Positions 26,563 through 34,860 of a stretch of DNA of 64,000 nt are shown here, piece after piece. Numbering within the stretch: position 1 is the first letter of the stretch; each line of letters begins with the position of its first letter. The stretch covers positions 1-64,000 of the forward strand of contig JAHBVY010000002.1 of assembly GCA_019637265.1 (NCBI GenBank), read 5' to 3'. Position numbers and translations under genes: made by a program. This DNA comes from Polyangiaceae bacterium. Lineage in GTDB: Bacteria; Myxococcota_A; Polyangia; Polyangiales; Polyangiaceae. Below the pieces are notes generated by a model. The model ran no database searches. It saw only the letters and a list, made by a program, of their open reading frames with translations, and was not told where the DNA came from.

Positions 26563-29265
26563 TCAGAGCGTCTGCTTGACCTGCTCGAACTCGAAGGCCT
26601 CCACCTGGTCGCCCACCTCGAGGCCGCTGAAGCCGTCCACCGAGAGGCCGCACTCGAAGCCGTTCTTCACCTCACGCACGTCGTCCTTGAAGCGCTTGAG
26701 GCTCGTGATCTTCCCTTCGTGGATCACCACGCCATCACGCAGTACGCGGGCGCCCGCGTTACGGCGCACGAGGCCATCCGTTATCATGCAGCCCGCGATG
26801 GTGCCCGCCTTGGAGACGCGGAACACCTGCAGCACCTCCGCCTTGCCGAGCGCGCGCTCCACCAGGGTGGGCGCCAAGAGGCCCTCCATGCTGGCCTTCA
26901 CGTCGTCCACCACGGCGTAGATGATCTCGTAGCGGCGGATCTCGATGCCCTCTTGCTGCGCGAGCTGCGCGGCCTTGCCCGCGGGGCGCACGTTGAACCC
27001 GATGATCATGGCGTCCGCCGCGACCGCCAGGTTCACGTCGCTCTCGGTGATGCTGCCGGCCGCGGCGTGCACCACGGTGACCTTCACCTTCTCGGTGCTG
27101 AGCTGCTCCAGCGAAGACCGCAGCGCCTCCACCGAGCCCTGCACGTCCGCCTTGATGATGACCTTCAGCTCGAGCGCCTGGCTCTGGCTCATCTGCCGCG
27201 CCAGCTCCTCCAGCGACATCTTGTGGGGGCGCGGCGCGATGGTGCTGGAGCGGTTCTTGGATTTACGCTGCGCCGCGATCTCCTGCGCCTTCTTCAGGTC
27301 CTTCACGGCGTGAACCGAGTCACCCGCGAAGGGCACGTCGTCGAGCCCGATGACGGACACCGGCGTGGAGGGGCCGGCTTCGTTCACCTTGCGCCCAGTG
27401 TGGTCGTGCATCGCGCGGATCTTGCCGAAGGCGCGGCCCGCGAGGATGTAGTCGCCGCGGTGCAGCGTGCCGTCGGTCACCAGCACCGTGGCGAGGGCGC
27501 CCATGCCGCGATCGAGCTGCGCCTCCACCACCACGCCGTCCGCCGGGTTCTTCGGGTTCGCGCGCAGCTCGAGCACCTCCGCCTGGAGGATCACTTGCTC
27601 GAGCAGGTTGTCGATGCCCTGCCCGGTGGCGGCGGACACCTCGGTGAACAAGGTGTCGCCACCCCACTCCTCCGGGACCAGCCGCTGCTCGCTCAGCTCG
27701 CGCCGCACGCGCTCGGGCTGCGCCTGCTCTTTGTCAATCTTGTTGACCGCCACCACGATCGGCACGCCCGCGGCGCGCGCGTGGTTGATGGCCTCCTTCG
27801 TCTGAGGCATCACGCCGTCGTCCGCCGCCACCACCAGGATGACGAGGTCGGTGCACTTCGCGCCGCGCGCCCGCATGGCGGAGAACGCCGCGTGACCTGG
27901 GGTATCCAGGAAGGTGATCTTCCCGTGCTTGGTCTTCACCGAGTAGGCGCCGATGTGCTGCGTGATGCCGCCCGCCTCACCGGCCGCGACGTCCGCCTTG
28001 CGGATGCGATCGAGCAAGCTCGTCTTGCCGTGATCGACGTGGCCCATCACCGCCACCACGGGCGGCCTCGGGATGCTGTCCATGTCCTCGACGCTGGCCG
28101 CCTCTTCTTCCTCGAAGCCGCGCGCCGCCTTGAGCGCCTCTTCCTCGCTCACCGCGACGTTCTCGACCTCCCAACCAAACTCGTTGGCGACGATCTTCGC
28201 GGTGTCGGCGTCGAGCGTGCTGTTGATGTGCACGCCGCTCATCCCCAGCTGCATCAGCTTGGTGAGCAGCTGGTTCGCCTTGAGGCCCATGCGCTGGCCG
28301 AGCTGCTGCAGCGTGATGGTGTCCTCGATGCGGACCACCTTCTTATGCGCGGAGCGCTCCTGAGTGAGGATGGCGCCGCCACCGCGCTTGGGCGCCAACG
28401 GGAAGCGCCGGTTACCCGGGCGCCCACCAGGACCTGGCCGCATCGACCCGGGCCCCATCGGGCCACGACCGCGCGGGCCTCCACCGGGGCCAGCGCCCGC
28501 CTTGGCGTCGTACTGCACGCGGCGCGGCGTGGGGCCACGCGGCGCTTGCGGCATCGGCACGCCGGGGCGGCCCTTCCACACGTCGATGCCCGTCTTCGGG
28601 GCGGTGCTGGGGCGAGAAGCCGCCGAAGCCGCCGCCGGCGGTGGTTCGGAAGCCTGCTCAGACTGGCTGACGACTGGCGCTGCGGGAGCGGCCGCCACGG
28701 GCGGCTCGGATACGGGCGCCTCGGGGGGCGGCGGCAGCGCGGGCTCCGCGCGCGCGGGCTCCGGCTCCGGCGCGGGCGACGGGGCCTCCTTCACCTGGCT
28801 TTGAACCGAGGGCGCGGGCGGAGCCTCCTCCACCACGGGCGGGCGCGGCGGCTCGGGCGCGGGAGGCTCTACGGCGGGCGCGACTGGCGCGGGGGCCTCG
28901 AGCGCCGGCGGAGGAGCTGCGGGGCGCGCCTCCACCACCACGACGGGCGGCGGCTCGGGCTCCACGGGCGCCGCCGAGGCGGTGGGCGATGAACGTGGCG
29001 GCGTGAGCGGCGCTGCCGAGGCGGTGGGCGACGAGACGTCGGCGCGGCGGCGCCGCTTCACCACGGTGGCGTGGATGCGCTGCTCCTCCACCTTCTCACC
29101 GTTTTGCTTGTCGAGGTGACGCCTCACCCGATCGACCACATCCGCGGGCACCGCGCTCATGTGATTCCGGACCTCGGGCACCCCAAGATCCCGCAACAAG
29201 GTCATGACCGCCTTGTTGTCGATGCCCAGCTCACGGGCGACCTCGTACACACGCACCTTACTCAT
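26563..29265 (-). CDS. infB: Translation initiation factor IF-2
   Basis: GTPase that brings initiator tRNA to the 30S subunit. At 900 residues it is a long IF-2. The N-terminal IF2_N domain ([25 protein letters not shown]) is followed by a Pro/Ala/Glu-rich linker to about residue 230 and a Gly/Arg-rich stretch, then a second IF2_N region. The GTPase domain has G1 [10 protein letters not shown]3 DTPGH, G4 NKID; domains II-IV follow with the tRNA-binding end [24 protein letters not shown]. Its ATG overlaps the ylxR stop (ATGA). The low-complexity linker is the expected variable part. Confidence 0.97.
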   Translation of the reverse strand: MSKVRVYEVARELGIDNKAVMTLLRDLGVPEVRNHMSAVPADVVDRVRRHLDKQNGEKVEEQRIHATVVKRRRRADVSSPTASAAPLTPPRSSPTASAAPVEPEPPPVVVVEARPAAPPPALEAPAPVAPAVEPPAPEPPRPPVVEEAPPAPSVQSQVKEAPSPAPEPEPARAEPALPPPPEAPVSEPPVAAAPAAPVVSQSEQASEPPPAAASAASRPSTAPKTGIDVWKGRPGVPMPQAPRGPTPRRVQYDAKAGAGPGGGPRGRGPMGPGSMRPGPGGRPGNRRFPLAPKRGGGAILTQERSAHKKVVRIEDTITLQQLGQRMGLKANQLLTKLMQLGMSGVHINSTLDADTAKIVANEFGWEVENVAVSEEEALKAARGFEEEEAASVEDMDSIPRPPVVAVMGHVDHGKTSLLDRIRKADVAAGEAGGITQHIGAYSVKTKHGKITFLDTPGHAAFSAMRARGAKCTDLVILVVAADDGVMPQTKEAINHARAAGVPIVVAVNKIDKEQAQPERVRRELSEQRLVPEEWGGDTLFTEVSAATGQGIDNLLEQVILQAEVLELRANPKNPADGVVVEAQLDRGMGALATVLVTDGTLHRGDYILAGRAFGKIRAMHDHTGRKVNEAGPSTPVSVIGLDDVPFAGDSVHAVKDLKKAQEIAAQRKSKNRSSTIAPRPHKMSLEELARQMSQSQALELKVIIKADVQGSVEALRSSLEQLSTEKVKVTVVHAAAGSITESDVNLAVAADAMIIGFNVRPAGKAAQLAQQEGIEIRRYEIIYAVVDDVKASMEGLLAPTLVERALGKAEVLQVFRVSKAGTIAGCMITDGLVRRNAGARVLRDGVVIHEGKITSLKRFKDDVREVKNGFECGLSVDGFSGLEVGDQVEAFEFEQVKQTL

Positions 29266-30002
29266 CGAACCTCCGTGGATTCATCCACGCTCTGCACGCC
29301 GCCTCCCCCGCTCGATCCGGGGGCAGGCCTCACCACGCTAGCGACCGCCACGGCGGTCCTTACCGCCGAAGCGAGCCGCGCATCAAGCACTGCGACAACC
29401 GCGGCCTCGGACCGCCCCAGCGCCGCGCCGAGCCGAGCCTTCGTCCCCCATTCGACCAGCTCACCGGCGCGCCGCATCAGCTCCACCGAGCTCAGCCGGC
29501 TGGCCGCCGCCGCGTCCTCCGCGAGCCACACCAGGTGCGCCTCCCCGCGGCCCACGGCGTCCGTCACCGCGTCCGACCCCACCGCCAGCTTGCGGCTGCG
29601 GTGCGCCGCGAGCAGCAGGCCCGTGAGGCGCCGCCCGCCCGCCACCGTGAGCAGCTCGGCGAGCGCCTCCGCGCGCACCCTCACCGGGGCCTTGAAGCTC
29701 CGCGCGAGCCCGCGCTTGGCGGCGCCCTCGAGGCAGCGCCCAACGGGGTGCACCCAGGCGCCGCGCCCGAAGGCCTTGCCCACCAGGTCCACCGCCACCG
29801 GGTGCTCCGCGTCCTCCGTGAGCACGAGCCGCACCAGCGAGGCCTGCGTCGCCTCCTCCCCACAGCCGACGCAGGTGCGCACCGGCGGAACCGCTCCGAG
29901 CGCATCGCGCGCTGGGCGCGAGCCTGCGTCGGGGCGCACCTTCGCCCGACCGCGCTGAGGCGCAGCCCGGTGAGGCTTGGGGGGTTGGGGGTGAGACATC
30001 AT
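29262..30002 (-). CDS. YlxR (DUF448) - L7Ae-like fusion protein
   Basis: Predicted 246-residue RNA-binding protein. Residues about 40-110 match the YlxR/DUF448 fold (RTCVGCGEEATQASLVRLVL, GRGAWVHPVGRCLEGA), and about 125-215 match the L7Ae/YlxQ fold (LTGLLLAAHRSRKLAVGSDAVTDAVGRGEAHLVWLAEDA). In Firmicutes these are two separate genes (ylxR and ylxQ) between nusA and infB; here they are one reading frame. Start is ATG at 30002 or 29999 (three start codons in a row); no clear ribosome-binding site. A GTAGGGGC-type palindrome sits just upstream. Role in ribosome or RNase P/rRNA-related RNA binding is family inference. Confidence 0.88.
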   Translation of the reverse strand: MMSHPQPPKPHRAAPQRGRAKVRPDAGSRPARDALGAVPPVRTCVGCGEEATQASLVRLVLTEDAEHPVAVDLVGKAFGRGAWVHPVGRCLEGAAKRGLARSFKAPVRVRAEALAELLTVAGGRRLTGLLLAAHRSRKLAVGSDAVTDAVGRGEAHLVWLAEDAAAASRLSSVELMRRAGELVEWGTKARLGAALGRSEAAVVAVLDARLASAVRTAVAVASVVRPAPGSSGGGGVQSVDESTEVR

Positions 30003-30015
30003 CAATCGTCAGGAC

Positions 30016-30040
30016 GGGCGGGTTTCAAACCCGCCCCTAC
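30016..30040. repeat. GTAGGGGC-type palindrome between nusA and ylxR
   Basis: Arms GGGCGGGTTT (30016-30025) and AAACCCGCCC (30027-30036) are a perfect 10-bp inverted repeat with a one-base loop, followed by CTAC. Inside the operon it could act as an RNA processing or stability hairpin between nusA and the ylxR start at 30002. Confidence 0.7.
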
Positions 30041-30117
30041 GGGGTCAGAGAGCGCCTGGACGGACTAGTCAGGGTTTCTTACGGGTTAGAGAACGCTCGA
30101 GCGGATTAGTCAGGATT
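30038..30117. repeat. Imperfect direct repeat in the nusA-ylxR spacer
   Basis: Two copies of a 38-39-base segment (30038-30076 and 30080-30117), both containing TACGGG, AGAG and TAGTCAGG, are about 80% identical. No gene is present in this spacer; the duplication accounts for most of its length. Confidence 0.6.
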
Positions 30118-30179
30118 GCTGTCGTTCTTGGAGGGCGCCGTGAGCGGCGCCCGCGGGGTAGTCATCAGGAGGGTGTCCC

Positions 30180-31808
30180 TCAGCTCTCCGTGGCGCGCGC
30201 CTGGGCGGCGCGCCGCGCTGCCTCGATCTCCGGGAGATCTTGAGCGAGGAAATGCTGCGCGCCGTGTTGCACCAGGCGCGCCTTCTTGATGCCGAGGCCG
30301 CTCTTGATCGCGAGCCGATCGGGATCTTCCCGCGCCAGGTCTTGCACCGTGCGGTAGCCCGACTCCTCGAGCAGGTGCAGCGTGCGGAGCCCCACGCCGC
30401 GCACGAAGCGCAGCATGTCGCGATCCGTCAGGCCATCTGCGCTCTCCACCGCCGCGGCGAGCCGCTCCTGGCGCATGCGCTCCATGGTGCCATCCGCGCG
30501 CGCCTTCAAATCCTCGGCGGCCTCGCTGCTCTCGATGCCGGGGATGGTGACCAGCTCCTCCACCGCCGCCTCCGCGACCTCCTCCAAGGCGCGGAACCCG
30601 AGGCGGTACATCTGCTTGGCGAGCTCGTCGTCGATGCCGTCGATCTCGCGCAGCGCCTGCAGCGCCTCCTCCTCCATCTGCTTGAACTTGGACTCGGAGA
30701 TGATGTCGAGCTTCCACGCCGTGAGCTGCGAAGCGAGCCGCACGTTCTGACCCTTGCGCCCGATGGCGAGCGACAGCTTCTCGTCGGGCACCACCAGCTC
30801 CATGCGGTGGTCCGCCTCATCGACGATCACCTTGTTCACCTCGGCCGGCTGAATCGCGGCGATGACGTAGCGCGCCGGATCGCGATCGTAAGGAACAATG
30901 TCGATCTTCTCGCCGCGCAGCTCCTGCACCACCGCCTGCACGCGCGAGCCCTTGATGCCCACGCAGGCGCCCACCGGATCCACGTCGCTGTCGCGCGTGC
31001 TCACCGCGATCTTGCTGCGGGAGCCGGCCTCGCGCGCCACGCCCACGATCTTCACGATGCCTTCGTCGATCTCGGGCACCTCCGCCTCGAACAGCTTCTC
31101 CACCAGGCTCGGCGCGCTGCGGCTGAGGATCACGATCGCGCCGCGCGCCTCGCGATCGATGTCCTTCACGAAGGCCACGATGCGATCCCCGGGGCGATAC
31201 GTCTCGCGCGGCGTCTGCTCGCGGTACGGCAGCACCCCCTCCGTCCGCCCCAGATCCACGATCACGTTGTGACCCTTCTCGAAGCGCCGGATGATGCCGC
31301 GGATGAGCTGACCTTTGCGGTCCTTGTACTCGTTGTAGATGAGGTCACGCTCGGCGTCGCGCACGCGCTGGAGCAGCACCTGCTTGGCGCTCTGCGCCGC
31401 GATACGCCCGAACTGGCTCCGCGCCTGCTTCATCTTCAGCAGGTCGCCGAACTCTTTGTCCTGCTGTCGCGCGCGCTCGGCGTCCTTCGGGTGCCAGAAC
31501 ACCTGGAACCCGAGCTCCTCACCGAGCTCGGCGTCCAGCCCATGGCGCTTGGCGTCGGCGACGGCGATCTCCCGCTCGGGCTCCTCCACCTCTTCCACCA
31601 CGGTCATGTACTGGAAGAGATCGATCTGCCCCGTCTCCGGGCTGAACCGCGCCTCGAGCTCCCGCACCTGACCGAAGGCGGCTTGCGCTGCCTTCAAGAT
31701 GGCCTGCTCGATCGTCTCGATCAGGATCTGTGTGTCGATGCCCTTCTCCTGCGCCACTTGCTCGACGATGAGGCCCAGATCTTCGCCAACTGATTGTGCT
31801 TGTGCCAT
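30180..31808 (-). CDS. nusA: Transcription termination/antitermination factor NusA
   Basis: RNA polymerase-associated factor acting in pausing, termination and antitermination. ATG at 31808 (GGAG 10 bases upstream) fits the family N-terminus; a GTG at 31835 overlapping the rimP stop is possible. The 542-residue protein has the N-terminal polymerase-binding domain, S1 domain ([22 protein letters not shown]), KH domains ([19 protein letters not shown] and [19 protein letters not shown]) and then C-terminal helical repeats with helix-hairpin-helix character (LYRLG region and [24 protein letters not shown]). It follows rimP by 23 bases and precedes ylxR/L7Ae. Confidence 0.96.
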   Translation of the reverse strand: MAQAQSVGEDLGLIVEQVAQEKGIDTQILIETIEQAILKAAQAAFGQVRELEARFSPETGQIDLFQYMTVVEEVEEPEREIAVADAKRHGLDAELGEELGFQVFWHPKDAERARQQDKEFGDLLKMKQARSQFGRIAAQSAKQVLLQRVRDAERDLIYNEYKDRKGQLIRGIIRRFEKGHNVIVDLGRTEGVLPYREQTPRETYRPGDRIVAFVKDIDREARGAIVILSRSAPSLVEKLFEAEVPEIDEGIVKIVGVAREAGSRSKIAVSTRDSDVDPVGACVGIKGSRVQAVVQELRGEKIDIVPYDRDPARYVIAAIQPAEVNKVIVDEADHRMELVVPDEKLSLAIGRKGQNVRLASQLTAWKLDIISESKFKQMEEEALQALREIDGIDDELAKQMYRLGFRALEEVAEAAVEELVTIPGIESSEAAEDLKARADGTMERMRQERLAAAVESADGLTDRDMLRFVRGVGLRTLHLLEESGYRTVQDLAREDPDRLAIKSGLGIKKARLVQHGAQHFLAQDLPEIEAARRAAQARATES

Positions 31809-31831
31809 GGCGTTTCCGCTCCGTTTGACGC

Positions 31832-32404
31832 TCACTTGCGCCGGTTCCTCGTGGGGCGACCCTTCGCTTGTGGCTCGGCCACCGAGCGCCCCGGCTTCGC
31901 TGCCTGCCAGTCGAGCACCAGGTGCGCTGACTGGATGTTCGAGAGCTCGATGACGAGCTCGCCTGCGTCTGCGTGGAGGAGCACGTTCCCGGCCTCATCG
32001 AGACCGCGGAGCGCACCCCGGTGGGTGTACTGACCCTCGATCGGCTCCCGCAGCTTCAGCTTCGCTTGCTGCCCCGTGAAGCGCGCGTAGTCCGCGGGCT
32101 GATACAGCCGCCGCTCCACCCCCGGTGAGCCGACCTCCAAGCGATACCGGCCCGGGATGACGTCGGTGACGTCGAGGGCAGCGGACAAATCCCGCGACAC
32201 CTCGCTGCACAGATCCAGCGTGATCCCCTCGCCCGAGACGCGCGACTCCGGTCGCTCCAAGGTGATGGAGAGCACGGAGTCCCCACCGCGCCCCGCCCAC
32301 ACCAGCTCCACCGGCTGCACCCCGTGAGCGCGCAGCACCGGCTCGATCAACGCCAGGAGCGCGTCTCGATCCAGACCAGTGAGCTTTTCGTGTGGGATTT
32401 GCAT
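31832..32404 (-). CDS. rimP: Ribosome maturation factor RimP
   Basis: 30S assembly factor, first gene of the rimP-nusA-ylxR-infB-rbfA operon. ATG at 32404 begins the family fold (MQIPHEKLTGLDRDALLALIEPVLRAHGVQPVELVW); the frame is open to 32761 but the extra part includes the leader terminator and is not RimP-like. The 190-residue product has the N-terminal alpha/beta domain and the motif YRLEVGSPGVERRLYQPADYARFTG, and the C-terminal SH3-like domain (LKLREPIEGQYTHRGALRGLDE). The C-terminus is a basic tail (KGRPTRNRRK). No clear Shine-Dalgarno sequence is seen. Confidence 0.94.
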   Translation of the reverse strand: MQIPHEKLTGLDRDALLALIEPVLRAHGVQPVELVWAGRGGDSVLSITLERPESRVSGEGITLDLCSEVSRDLSAALDVTDVIPGRYRLEVGSPGVERRLYQPADYARFTGQQAKLKLREPIEGQYTHRGALRGLDEAGNVLLHADAGELVIELSNIQSAHLVLDWQAAKPGRSVAEPQAKGRPTRNRRK

Positions 32405-32590
32405 GGAGCGGGGTGATGTCGCCGCGGGCGATCTTTCGGCTTGGCCGCCCGCGCTGGGCATGCACCCGGCAGGGGAGCGAGCGGCGAGAGCCAACCGCTC
32501 TGGTGGGTGCACGCGCCTGGCTGGGTTAGAAGACCCGCCAGAGACCAACGCTGGCCGCGGAGCCAGAACCAAGGCCAGGTCGCCCAGGCC

Positions 32591-32618
32591 AAAAAAAAGC
32601 GGACCCAAAGGGGCCCGC
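32591..32618 (-). terminator. Intrinsic terminator in the rimP-nusA leader
   Basis: Read leftwards, an 8-bp stem (GCGGGCCC / GGGTCCGC with one G-U pair) and a 4-base loop are followed by eight T residues: a textbook intrinsic terminator. It lies 187 bases before rimP and 330 bases after serA. An AT-rich stretch at about 32735-32770 between serA and the hairpin is the likely operon promoter, so the terminator would sit inside the leader. The rest of the 545-base gap (32405-32948) holds dispersed-repeat copy 2 and no gene. Confidence 0.8.
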
Positions 32619-32846
32619 TGGGATCCACCGGCGCGCAATCTACTGGACTCGGGTGGGCTCTGCAAGCCACCCCGGGCTAGTGAGCACCGCCACGACCCAG
32701 GCCCCCGCGATGCACACCAACCCCCCGAGCCCGATCGAACAAAATAATTCAATGATTTCAATGAGTTGAAGGATCGAACGCGCTCAGGAGCCCGACGGGA
32801 GCTCGAGCCATTGGCTGGACCCTCCGCACGAGGCCTTCGCTCAGGA

Positions 32847-32866
32847 GGGGGTTGGACGGCACCGCG
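32847..32866 (+). repeat. Dispersed 20-bp repeat, copy 2
   Basis: Exact match to GGGGGTTGGACGGCACCGCG, in the gap between serA and the rimP operon, 83 bases past the serA stop. A partial related sequence, CCAACCCCCCGAGCCCGA, occurs in the other orientation near 32709. Confidence 0.8.
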
Positions 32867-32948
32867 ACGAGCGTCGCCGCGAGCCTGCGCCCAGAGCCAG
32901 CACCAAGGCGCTCGGAGGCCGTGAAGCGCGTGAGCCCGCTCCCCGACG

Positions 32949-34160
32949 CTAGGCCAGGTTCGGGAGCGTCAGCACGGCGACGTGGAGCACGTCCGGGCTG
33001 AACGCGCGGATCTCCTGGAGGCAGGCGTCCGCGGGGCGAGAGCTCAGGCGGATGCGCGCGCAACCGGCGCGCGCGCCATCGAACACGGCGTTGTCGAGCT
33101 CCTCCACGTTGAGGCCGTGGCGCTTGAGCACGGAGAGGGTGTTCGCGAGCACGCCCACTTTGTCCAAGTGCCTGACGACCAGCTGATAACGCGCCGCCGA
33201 GGTGACGCTCACGTTCACCACGTTCGGCACCTGACCCTCCACCAAGAACGCGCGGAGCACCCGCACGCACTCATCCGCGAGGCCGCGCTGCGCCTGATCC
33301 GTGGAGGCCCCGATGTGCGGCGTCGCGTAGCAGAGCGGGTGTGACAGGAGCGCGTGCTGATACTCACCAGTGCGCGCCGTGGGCTCGCCTGGCAGCACGT
33401 CCAGCCCCACGCGGAGCTCACGCTTCGCCATCTCGGCGAGCAGCGCCTCCACGTCCACCAGCTCGCTCTGCGCGGTGTTGATCAGGATGGATCCGTGCGG
33501 AAGCGCCGCCAGCTCCGCCGCCCCCACGATGTTTCGCGTGCGCTCGTTCAGCGACAAATGCAGGCTCAACACGTCGCTCTCCGCCGCCAGCTCGCGGATG
33601 CTCGCCGCGTAGCCCACCTCGAGCTGCTGCGCCTTGGCGCGCGTCAGCGAGCGACTCCAAGCGCGCACCGACATCCCATAAGCGTGGCCGAGCTCCGCCA
33701 CGCGGCGGCCCACGTGACCCAGCCCCACCACCCCGAGGCGCCGACCCGCCAGGCCCACGGCGCGCGCGTAGTCGCCCTTCTCCCAGCGACCCTCACGCAG
33801 GCTCAGCGTGGCGTCGAGCACTCGCCGATCGAGCGCGCCCATCAAGGTGAAGGTGAGCTCCGCCACGGCGCAGGCGTTCTTACCCGGCGTGTTGGCCACG
33901 TACACGCCGCGCGCGTTCGCGGTGGCCACGTCGATGCGACCCGTCCCCGCGCCGGCGCGCACGATCAAGCTGAGCGATGGGTTGGCCTCGATCGCCTCGG
34001 CGCTCACCTCCGTGCCGCGCACCACCAGCACGCCCACCCCGGCCAAGGCCTCACGCAAACCGTCCGCGGTCAGGTCAGGCTGGTAGTCGACCTCCACCCC
34101 CAGCGAACGGATCTCAACCAGGCTCGCCTCAGGCAAGCGATCAGCCACCAGAACACGCAT
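32949..34160 (-). CDS. D-3-phosphoglycerate dehydrogenase-like protein with ACT domain
   Basis: Member of the SerA family, which oxidises 3-phosphoglycerate in serine synthesis. The 403-residue protein has the NAD-binding motif GVVGLGHVGRRVAELGHAYGM and a C-terminal ACT domain (RYQLVVRHLDKVGVLANTLSVLKRHGLNVEEL) for effector binding, as in the E. coli-type short form. The catalytic Glu (DVLPGEP) and His (TPHIGAS) are present, but the Arg of the NASRGTVVD motif is Gln here (INTAQSELVD). Unless another residue compensates, substrate binding or catalysis should be impaired or altered, so the protein may act on a different 2-hydroxyacid. ATG at 34160; monocistronic. Confidence 0.88.
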   Translation of the reverse strand: MRVLVADRLPEASLVEIRSLGVEVDYQPDLTADGLREALAGVGVLVVRGTEVSAEAIEANPSLSLIVRAGAGTGRIDVATANARGVYVANTPGKNACAVAELTFTLMGALDRRVLDATLSLREGRWEKGDYARAVGLAGRRLGVVGLGHVGRRVAELGHAYGMSVRAWSRSLTRAKAQQLEVGYAASIRELAAESDVLSLHLSLNERTRNIVGAAELAALPHGSILINTAQSELVDVEALLAEMAKRELRVGLDVLPGEPTARTGEYQHALLSHPLCYATPHIGASTDQAQRGLADECVRVLRAFLVEGQVPNVVNVSVTSAARYQLVVRHLDKVGVLANTLSVLKRHGLNVEELDNAVFDGARAGCARIRLSSRPADACLQEIRAFSPDVLHVAVLTLPNLA

Positions 34161-34265
34161 ATCGGGCGCGATCTACTTTGCCGGTTCACCCCTGGCAATC
34201 CCTCCCGCGCGCTCCATCAGTGTGCCTGTCCATTTGTCGCAGGGGAGGCCGGAGAAACCGCGGCT

Positions 34266-34850
34266 TCAATCTCGAGGAGCGCCCCCTGGCTCGAGCACGA
34301 CTGATTCGAGCGCGCCGAGCGGTGACCGCGCGTCGCGCTCACGCGGCGGCGGGAGGACGCGCTCATCGCCCAGCGCGAGCAGCACCTGCTCCCCCTCCTC
34401 CACCACCAGCGGCGCCAAATCGAGCTGCGCCGCGGGGGTGAAGCGCGCCTCGAACGCGCCCTGCTTCACCCAGGTGTAGAGCGAGCCATCGGGCCCCTCG
34501 CGGAGCGCCGCCAAGCGGAGCGGCTCCTCCGTGCCGTCGCTGAGCTGCAGCGTGGCCTCGACGACCGCGGCGGATGAGCCGCTCTGGCCCCCGAGGTTCA
34601 CACGGCTGACGAAATACGGCGTGTCCTCCACCGTGAGGTAGGTCCAATCGTAGTCGTTCGTCAGGATGTAACGGCCATCATCAGGGTGCCGCGCCATCCA
34701 GCGCGCGAACGCCTTGGCCATCCCGGGGTGCTCGATCCGCTCACCGTCGTGCCAAAACCGCCCCGCGGCATCGAGCACGATGCTGCTCTCCCGTGAGCGC
34801 CCCTCCGGCGCGGGGAAGCGAAAGAACTCGGGGTGATCGCCTGGCTTCAT
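34266..34850 (-). CDS. DUF1285-like protein
   Basis: Predicted 194-residue soluble protein without signal peptide. The core RFWHDGERIEHPGMAKAFARWM followed by DDGRYILTNDYDWTYLTVEDTPYFV resembles the DUF1285 fold found in many proteobacteria. The function of that family is unknown. The gene begins 10 bases after the stop of the FG-GAP lipoprotein and is probably in its operon. The C-terminal 40 residues are Pro/Arg-rich and variable. Assignment to DUF1285 is from remembered motif shape and is moderate. Confidence 0.65.
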   Translation of the reverse strand: MKPGDHPEFFRFPAPEGRSRESSIVLDAAGRFWHDGERIEHPGMAKAFARWMARHPDDGRYILTNDYDWTYLTVEDTPYFVSRVNLGGQSGSSAAVVEATLQLSDGTEEPLRLAALREGPDGSLYTWVKQGAFEARFTPAAQLDLAPLVVEEGEQVLLALGDERVLPPPRERDARSPLGALESVVLEPGGAPRD

Positions 34851-34860
34851 GCTGGGGCTC

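Noticed and set aside
30106-30717. 203-codon frame antisense-phase overlapping nusA end
   Set aside because: It lies within nusA in another phase and has the Gly/Ala/Arg composition of a shadow frame.
32500-32580. Possible tRNA in the rimP leader (anticodon-loop-like CTTCTAA)
   Set aside because: No TTCRA T-loop, no D-arm GG and no acceptor stem could be found, so the local hairpin is not a tRNA.
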